This document shows positions 49,856-56,880 of a stretch of DNA of 56,880 bases, one piece after another. This stretch comes from Acidobacteriota bacterium (GTDB lineage Bacteria; Acidobacteriota; Vicinamibacteria; Vicinamibacterales; UBA8438): positions 1-56,880 of the forward strand of contig WTFV01000075.1 in assembly GCA_011523845.1 (NCBI GenBank). The letters run 5' to 3'. Position 1 is the first letter of the stretch; each line of letters starts with the position of its first letter. A model generated the notes under the pieces. It was not told the DNA's origin. It did not search any database and was given only the letters and a program-made list of their open reading frames with translations. A program made the translations under genes and the position numbers.

Positions 49856-51961
49856 ATGTCGAAGTTCTATATCACCACGGCGATCGACTACGTCAACAGC
49901 CGGCCTCATCTGGGCACCGCCTACGAGAAGATTGCGGCCGACGTCATCGCCCGCTACCAGCGGCTGTGCGGCGTCGACACCCGCTTCATGATGGGCAACG
50001 ACGAGCACTCGCAGAACGTCTTCCAGCGCGCGCGCGAGCTGGGCGTCGAGCCGCTCGCCTTCTGCGACGGCATGGAGCGGACGTTCCGCGACGTCTGGGC
50101 GCGGCTCGACATCTCGTTCGACGACTTCATCCGCACGACGGAGGCGCGCCACCGGACCGGCGTGACGGCCCTCGCGTCGCGCCTGGCCGACGCGGGCGAC
50201 GTGTACGAGGGCTTCTTCGAGGGTTGGTACTGCGTCTCGTGCGAGGCGTTCAAGACGGAAAAGGACCTCGAAGACGGCAACTGCCCGGTGCACGGCAGGC
50301 CGCCGCAGTGGATCAAGGAGAAGAACCATTTCTTCCGGCTGTCGAAGTACCGGCAGCGTCTGCTCGACCACTATGCGGCGCACCCGGAGTTCCTGGAGCC
50401 GGAGATCCGCCGCAACGAGATGCTCAGGCTGCTCGAGTCGGGACTCGACGACATCTCGATGAGCCGCACCGGTCAGGCCTGGGGCATCCCGGTGCCGTCG
50501 GACCCCGGCAGCGTCGTCTACGTCTGGTTCGATGCGCTGATCAACTACATCTCGGGGGTCGGGTACGGCGCCGACGAAGAGCTCTTCCGGATCTGGTGGC
50601 CGGCCGACCTGCACGTCATCGGGAAGGACATCACCCGCTTCCACTGCGTCATCTGGCCGGCGATGCTCATGAGCGCGGGCGTGCCGCTGCCGCGCCGGGT
50701 CTTCGGCCACGGCTGGGTGCACTGGCAGGGCCAGAAGATGAGCAAGTCGCTGGGGACGGTGGTCGACCCGCTGGAGGCGGCCGAGCGCCTGGGACCGGAT
50801 CCGTTGCGCCTGTATCTGACCAAGGAGATCGCGTTCGGGCAGGACGGCGACTTTACCTGGGACCGGTTCGAGGAGCGCTACAACGTCGACCTGGCCAACA
50901 ATCTCGGCAACCTCGTCTCGCGGCTGGCGTCGATGGCCCACCGCTACCGCGGGGGACGGCTGGTGGCGCCGCCGAGCGGGCCCGGTCCGTTGGCCGAGGC
51001 GGCGAGCCGGGCGGTGGCCGCCTACCGCGAGGCGATGGACGCGCTCGCGCTGCATACGGGCATCTCCGCGGCGTTCGGGCTCGTCGATGCCGCCAACGAG
51101 TACATCGCGGCGGTCGAGCCCTGGTTCACTGCGCGGGACCCGGCGCGCGCGGCCGAGCTGGACCGGCAGCTCTACGACGTGAGCGAGGCGTTGCGGCTCG
51201 CTGCGCTGCTGCTGACGCCCGTGATGCCGGGCTCGTGCCGGGAGGTGCTGGCGCGGGTGGGAACGCCCGGCGACGTTTCGGAGTTGAACCTCGACCGCGA
51301 CGCGGTCTGGACGACGCCGCCCGGCGCCGAGCGGCGCATCGCGAAGGGCGATCCGCTCTGGCCGCGGCTCGATTCCGACCGTTCCGGACCGACCGCGCGT
51401 GCGGGTGCGCAACGGACGGTTCCACCGCCGGCAATGGTCGGACGGCCGGCGGGAATCGCGCCGGCCGGTGACGCAGGCATGCAACGGAAGGAGCAGCGGA
51501 CGATGAACGACAGTGAACAGCAGGGCGCCGACGAAGCGGTTCCCGCCGCGCGCGGGCCGGAGGTCGCCGGCTCGACGGCCGACGGCGGCCCCGGCGCGGA
51601 GGCGGCTGCATCCCCGGCGCCCGCAACGCCACGGATATCGATAGACGAGTTCGCGAAGGTCGAGCTGCGGGTGGGACGTGTCGTGACGGCCGAGGCGGTG
51701 CGGAAGTCGAAGAAGCTCGTGCGGCTGGAGATCGACGATGGTGCGGGCGTGCGCCAGGTCGTAGCCGGGATCGCGAAGGTCTACGAGCCGGAACGCCTCG
51801 TGGGACGGCACGTCGTGTTCGTGGCGAACCTGCAGCCGGCGAAGCTGATGGGCATCGAATCGAACGGCATGGTCCTCGCGGCCCTCGATGCCGAGGGCCG
51901 GCCGGTGCTGCTGACCCCGGACGACCCCGAGCGCGCGCCCGCCGGATCGGCGATTCGATGA
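49856..51961 (+). CDS. metG: Methionyl-tRNA synthetase with C-terminal tRNA-binding domain
   Basis: 701 residues. Class I motifs: HLGT at 18-21 (the HIGH box) and KMSKS near 295. The zinc knuckle has CVSC (about 123-126) followed by CPVHG. The catalytic core is complete, with an anticodon-binding helix bundle to about residue 490. A low-complexity linker (about 500-590) precedes an EMAP/Trbp111 domain (FAKVELRVGRVVTAEAV, VFVANLQPAKLMGIESNGM). Inside the linker, AAGGAG lies 9 bp before an in-frame ATG at 51503, a possible internal start for the tRNA-binding domain alone. The ATG is a few bases after the larC stop. Confidence 0.95.
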   Translation: MSKFYITTAIDYVNSRPHLGTAYEKIAADVIARYQRLCGVDTRFMMGNDEHSQNVFQRARELGVEPLAFCDGMERTFRDVWARLDISFDDFIRTTEARHRTGVTALASRLADAGDVYEGFFEGWYCVSCEAFKTEKDLEDGNCPVHGRPPQWIKEKNHFFRLSKYRQRLLDHYAAHPEFLEPEIRRNEMLRLLESGLDDISMSRTGQAWGIPVPSDPGSVVYVWFDALINYISGVGYGADEELFRIWWPADLHVIGKDITRFHCVIWPAMLMSAGVPLPRRVFGHGWVHWQGQKMSKSLGTVVDPLEAAERLGPDPLRLYLTKEIAFGQDGDFTWDRFEERYNVDLANNLGNLVSRLASMAHRYRGGRLVAPPSGPGPLAEAASRAVAAYREAMDALALHTGISAAFGLVDAANEYIAAVEPWFTARDPARAAELDRQLYDVSEALRLAALLLTPVMPGSCREVLARVGTPGDVSELNLDRDAVWTTPPGAERRIAKGDPLWPRLDSDRSGPTARAGAQRTVPPPAMVGRPAGIAPAGDAGMQRKEQRTMNDSEQQGADEAVPAARGPEVAGSTADGGPGAEAAASPAPATPRISIDEFAKVELRVGRVVTAEAVRKSKKLVRLEIDDGAGVRQVVAGIAKVYEPERLVGRHVVFVANLQPAKLMGIESNGMVLAALDAEGRPVLLTPDDPERAPAGSAIR

Positions 51962-52758
51962 TCGATTCCCACTGCCACCTGGCCGACGAACAGTTCGCCG
52001 CCGACCTCGACGCGGTGATCGCGCGCGCCCGCGCCGCGGGGGTCGACGGCGCCCTGTGCATTCTCGACGCGCTGAACGAAGAAGAGGGTGTGCGGGCCGA
52101 CCGCGTGGCCGCTGCCTGGCCGGACGTCGCGTTCGCGGTCGGCGTCCATCCGCACCAGGCCGCTGCGGTCGAGGACGCGGCCGGCGGAAACGACGGCGTC
52201 GCGGCGTTCGTTCGCCGGACGCTCGCGGCGCGAGACCGCGCCTGTGCGATCGGCGAGATCGGGCTGGACTACCACTACGACTTCGCGCCGCGCGAGACCC
52301 AGATCGAGGTGTTCCGCCGACAGATCGCGCTGGCCCGCGAGTTGCGGCGGCCGATCGTCGTCCACACGCGAGAGGCGGACGACGACACCGTGGACGCGCT
52401 GCGGGCCGAGGCCCGCGGCGACGTGCAGGGAGTCTTTCACTGCTTCACCGGCGACGCCGCGTTCGCGCGCCGGGCCCTCGACCTGGGCTTCCACGTGTCG
52501 TTCTCGGGCATCGTCACCTTCCGCAACGCCGCGGCGATTCGCGAGGCGGCAGCCATCGTGCCTTCGGATCGACTCCTCGCGGAGACCGACTCGCCGTACC
52601 TCTCGCCCGTTCCCTACCGCGGCCGGCGCAACGAGCCGGCGCGGGTGGCGCAGGTGATGGACGCCCTTGCCGAGGTTCGCCGCGTGAGTCGCGACGATAT
52701 CGCGGCGGCGACCCGGCAATCGTACGTCCGGCTGTTCGCGGGCCGCCCGAACGGGTGA
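51958..52758 (+). CDS. tatD: TatD-family metal-dependent hydrolase/deoxyribonuclease
   Basis: 266 residues; ATG 51958 overlaps the metG stop. TIM-barrel metal ligands are IDSHCHL near the start, GEIGLDYHYDF near 97, the histidines in VVHTRE near 137 and VFHCFTG near 160, and ETDSPYLSPVPYRG near 208. TatD enzymes act as 3'-5' exonucleases on damaged DNA. The metG-tatD order is common in bacteria. Its 3' end lies in the first of two 35-bp direct repeats. Confidence 0.94.
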   Translation: MIDSHCHLADEQFAADLDAVIARARAAGVDGALCILDALNEEEGVRADRVAAAWPDVAFAVGVHPHQAAAVEDAAGGNDGVAAFVRRTLAARDRACAIGEIGLDYHYDFAPRETQIEVFRRQIALARELRRPIVVHTREADDDTVDALRAEARGDVQGVFHCFTGDAAFARRALDLGFHVSFSGIVTFRNAAAIREAAAIVPSDRLLAETDSPYLSPVPYRGRRNEPARVAQVMDALAEVRRVSRDDIAAATRQSYVRLFAGRPNG

Positions 52759-52837
52759 TCCGGGGCCGCTCGCGACGCGGGGCGGAAAGCGAGGCTTGGG
52801 TGGCTGTTCGCGGACGGCGCGAACGGGTGATCCGGGG
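52731..52837 (+). repeat. Pair of 35-bp imperfect direct repeats, 72-bp period
   Basis: GCTGTTCGCGG then CGAACGGGTGATCCGGGG at 52731-52765 and again at 52803-52837, differing only in the middle. The first contains the tatD stop. The gap to the next gene (52759-52937) otherwise shows no gene. Confidence 0.85.
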
Positions 52838-52937
52838 GGATGCCGCTTCCGGCCGCCTCCGCGCGCGGGTGGGAGCGTTCGGCGCGCCGGTGGCCGCGTT
52901 GACGCTCGCGGCGCAACTGTGGTCTGATTCTCGCGGC

Positions 52938-54026
52938 GTGAACGTGGCCCTCAAGTCGTCGGCTCCGGCCGACCTGGAACAGATTTTCGAGCCCATCCGT
53001 ACGCAGCTCGAGGCGGTGGAGCAGGCCTACGCCCGATACGTCCGCCCCGCCGTCGAAGCCGACGCGGCGGCCCTGGAAGCGGTCGGCGGGGGCGCCGGGT
53101 CGGTGCCGGGAGCCGTGCACGTGGTGGACGAGGTGATCCCGCGCATGGCCGGTTACGTCCAGGCCAGCGGTGGAAAGCGTGTCCGGCCGGCCCTGCTCCT
53201 GCTCGCCGCGCGACTCGCGGGCTATACCGGCGAGCGCGCGGTCGTCTACGCCTCCGCGGTGGAGTTCATCCATACCGCAACGCTGGTTCACGACGACATC
53301 ATCGACGAGTCGGAGCTCCGGCGCGGCCGTCTCGCCGCGCACTCGCGCTGGGGGAACGACAAGACCGTCCTGCTGGGCGACTACCTGTACATCAGCTCGA
53401 TGAAGCTGGCCCTCACCTACGACGACGCCATCCCGATCGTGCGACTGTTGTGCGACGTCACGCGGCGGATGATCGAGGGCGAGCTCTACCAGTTGACCAA
53501 GACCGGCGACGTGGACATCTCGGAGGAGGAGTACTTCGAGATCATCCGGCGCAAGACGGCCTACCTGTTCGGCGGATCCGCCGAGATCGGCGGCATGCTC
53601 GGGGCCACGACCGACGCGCAACGCGCTGCCCTCCGTGACTACGGCTTCAATCTCGGCGTCGCCTTTCAGCTCGTCGACGATCTGCTCGACTTCACGGCGG
53701 ACCAGGCGGCGCTGGGCAAGCCGGTGGGCCAGGATCTCCGTGAAGGCAAGGTGACGCTGGCCGCGATCCACCTGCTGCGGCGCGACGGTTCCGCGGGGCG
53801 CGCCCGTGCGATCGTCCGTTCGACCGTGGAGAACGAAGCGATTGACATGGCGGCGTGGCGGGAGCTGAGCTCCCTGCTCCGGGAGAATCGGTCGACGGAG
53901 TACGCCTGCGCCAAGGCGGTCGAGTACGCGACGGCGGCCAGGGCGTGTCTCGACCTGTTTCCGCCCTCGGCCGAGCGCAGCGCGCTGCTCGCGTTGCCGG
54001 ACTACGTGCTCGGCCGCGACCGCTGA
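52938..54026 (+). CDS. ispB: trans-polyprenyl diphosphate synthase (IspB-like)
   Basis: About 362 residues from GTG 52938; GTG 52944 is also possible and no strong Shine-Dalgarno separates them. Prenyl-chain elongation signatures are GGKRVRPALLLLAARLAG, the first Asp-rich motif LVHDDIIDESELRRG and the second FQLVDDLLDFTADQAALGKP, with KTGDVDISEEEYFEII between. The absence of bulky residues just before the first motif suggests a long chain, such as a quinone side chain or undecaprenyl precursor. Chain length cannot be read from sequence alone. Confidence 0.9.
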   Translation: MNVALKSSAPADLEQIFEPIRTQLEAVEQAYARYVRPAVEADAAALEAVGGGAGSVPGAVHVVDEVIPRMAGYVQASGGKRVRPALLLLAARLAGYTGERAVVYASAVEFIHTATLVHDDIIDESELRRGRLAAHSRWGNDKTVLLGDYLYISSMKLALTYDDAIPIVRLLCDVTRRMIEGELYQLTKTGDVDISEEEYFEIIRRKTAYLFGGSAEIGGMLGATTDAQRAALRDYGFNLGVAFQLVDDLLDFTADQAALGKPVGQDLREGKVTLAAIHLLRRDGSAGRARAIVRSTVENEAIDMAAWRELSSLLRENRSTEYACAKAVEYATAARACLDLFPPSAERSALLALPDYVLGRDR

Positions 54027-54049
54027 GGCAACGGCGCGTCGTCGGGTGA

Positions 54050-56215
<2,166 letters not shown>

Positions 56216-56236
56216 GGTCTCCGATGTCAGTGATCG

Positions 56237-56259
56237 GACCATGGACTGTGACCATGGTC
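56237..56259 (+). promoter_or_regulatory. Palindromic operator candidate upstream of antitoxin
   Basis: GACCATGG, a 7-bp spacer (ACTGTGA), then CCATGGTC: a perfect 8-bp inverted repeat 23 bp before the antitoxin start. Phd/YefM antitoxins usually bind such palindromes to repress their own operon. Confidence 0.55.
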
Positions 56260-56282
56260 TATCATGAGCGGTGGAGGCTCGC

Positions 56283-56525
56283 GTGGAACAGCTCGCCATC
56301 TCGAAGTTCAAGGCAACCTGTCTGGCTGTTCTCGACCGCGTGAACCGAACGGGGCAGCCGGTCCTGACCACCCGGTTCGGCAAGCCCGTGGCGGAAGTGG
56401 TGCCCCCGTCGCCCCCCGAACGTCCGGAGCGGTGGCTCGGCTGCATGCGCTCCACGCTCCGCATCAACGGCGACATCGTCTCGCCGGCGCTGGACGAAAG
56501 GGAATGGGAGGTGCTGCGTTCGTGA
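56283..56525 (+). CDS. Phd/YefM-type antitoxin
   Basis: 80 residues from GTG 56283, preceded by GGAGG at about 6 bp; GTG 56271 is also open. It has the Phd N-terminal DNA-binding pattern (LAISKFKATCLAVLDRVNRTGQPVL) and the TRFGKPVAEVVP strand typical of antitoxins paired with VapC-like PIN toxins. The C-terminal part (INGDIVSPALDEREWEVLRS) is the toxin-binding tail. The stop overlaps a following PIN-like frame by 4 bp (GTGA), the usual toxin-antitoxin arrangement. Confidence 0.88.
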   Translation: MEQLAISKFKATCLAVLDRVNRTGQPVLTTRFGKPVAEVVPPSPPERPERWLGCMRSTLRINGDIVSPALDEREWEVLRS

Positions 56526-56707
56526 AGCTCCTGCTGGATACGCACATCTGGATCTGGAGCGTTATGGAGCCGGAGCGGAGGTCAGCGCGGCCTTCGATCA
56601 TGTTGCTCGGGCGGGCCGCTGTTAGTTCCGTCTTCACGTTTCCCGCCGTCGCATCAGGTGTCGTCAAGGTTGCGAGTCCGCGGAAGGAGGTGAGCATGAC
56701 CGCGTAG
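56522..56707 (+). pseudogene. Decayed VapC-type PIN-domain toxin
   Basis: The frame begins VKLLLDTHIWIWSVMEPER, the signature start of a PIN-domain RNase toxin including the first catalytic Asp. After about 20 residues similarity ends; the frame runs on for 40 residues of unrelated sequence and stops after 61, less than half the usual 125-135. The other acidic residues and the WE motif are missing in all three frames here. A deletion or rearrangement has removed the toxin body. Confidence 0.7.
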
Positions 56708-56747
56708 TGAACCGCCAGTGGACGTTCACGTCCGAGGAGGTAGTGTC

Positions 56748-56855
56748 ATGAGAAGAGCGGCGTTCGCCGGCGGCGTTGTCGCGCTCGTGATCGTCACTTC
56801 AGCCCTGTCGGCCTCGGCTCAGGGTTTCGGCCTCGTCAGCAGAATCTGTGGGTGA
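56748..56855 (+). CDS. Short secreted ORF, possibly frameshifted start of a longer gene
   Basis: 35 codons from ATG 56748 with GAGGAGG upstream. It encodes a clear signal peptide (VVALVIVTSALSASAQ) but stops nine to ten residues after it. In another frame the following bases encode EFWFGQVAK up to the window edge, so this may be a frameshifted or disrupted longer secreted protein. It continues beyond what is visible. Confidence 0.4.
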   Translation: MRRAAFAGGVVALVIVTSALSASAQGFGLVSRICG

Positions 56856-56880
56856 GTTCTGGTTCGGGCAGGTCGCCAAG

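Noticed and set aside
52759..52937. Possible N-terminal extension of the prenyl synthase
   Set aside because: The open frame covers direct repeats and Arg/Gly-rich sequence; family similarity starts only after 52938.

Overview
The window is about 57 kb of very GC-rich, tightly packed bacterial chromosome. Outer-membrane beta-barrels, lipoproteins, a system I cytochrome c maturation operon and NAD-dependent DNA ligase point to a Gram-negative-type (diderm) organism. The ccm gene order with a zinc-ribbon gene, the VCBS/ASPIC protein and the many Ala/Arg/Gly-rich open frames resemble Acidobacteriota (Vicinamibacteria-like). That placement is an inference from style, not from a marker phylogeny. 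No rRNA, tRNA or CRISPR array was recognised. No stretch longer than about 300 bases lacks a gene.

Layout. (1) 1-6.2 kb: a cytochrome c maturation operon: a CcmF-CcmH fusion (5' end outside the window), a CcmI-like zinc-ribbon protein, a secreted/membrane protein of unknown function, CcmA, CcmB, CcmC, a CcmD-like protein and a small membrane protein, mostly with overlapping starts and stops. (2) 6.2-10.8 kb: aroA-aroK on the minus strand, an RsbW-type ATPase coupled to a SuhB-like phosphatase, a YdjM-like hydrolase and a VTT/DedA membrane protein. (3) 10.9-43.7 kb: an envelope-glycan region. It holds two GT2 and two GT4 glycosyltransferases, a GT-C-like membrane protein, an epimerase, a flippase-like protein, four secreted or lipid-anchored proteins with repeat folds, three methyltransferases, an FAD glycerol-3-phosphate dehydrogenase-like enzyme, an asparagine synthetase, a hexapeptide acyltransferase, an AlgI-like MBOAT O-acyltransferase with three AlgJ/AlgX-like SGNH paralogues, an HTTM protein with a partner, and two paralogous beta-barrels. 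The simplest reading is synthesis, export and O-acylation of a surface polysaccharide. (4) 43.8-56.2 kb: housekeeping genes (ttcA, dtd, a CPBP protease, a barrel protein, dapF, radC, larC, metG, tatD, a polyprenyl diphosphate synthase, ligA). (5) The right edge carries a Phd-type antitoxin with a palindromic operator candidate, a decayed PIN toxin and a short secreted ORF.

The least expected signals are not ordinary genes. A dispersed palindromic element of about 100 bp (called RPT-A here) occurs four times, each time at the 3' end of a gene and in that gene's orientation, twice supplying the stop codon. A MITE-like element of 158-159 bp with 10-bp terminal inverted repeats (RPT-B) occurs twice complete and once in part. 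A GDSL lipoprotein carries a 297-bp in-frame duplication that looks perfect. DapF has serine at both catalytic cysteine positions. One AlgJ-like paralogue has threonine at the predicted nucleophile. Three unrelated loci each carry a pair of roughly 32-35-bp direct repeats spaced about 72 bp.
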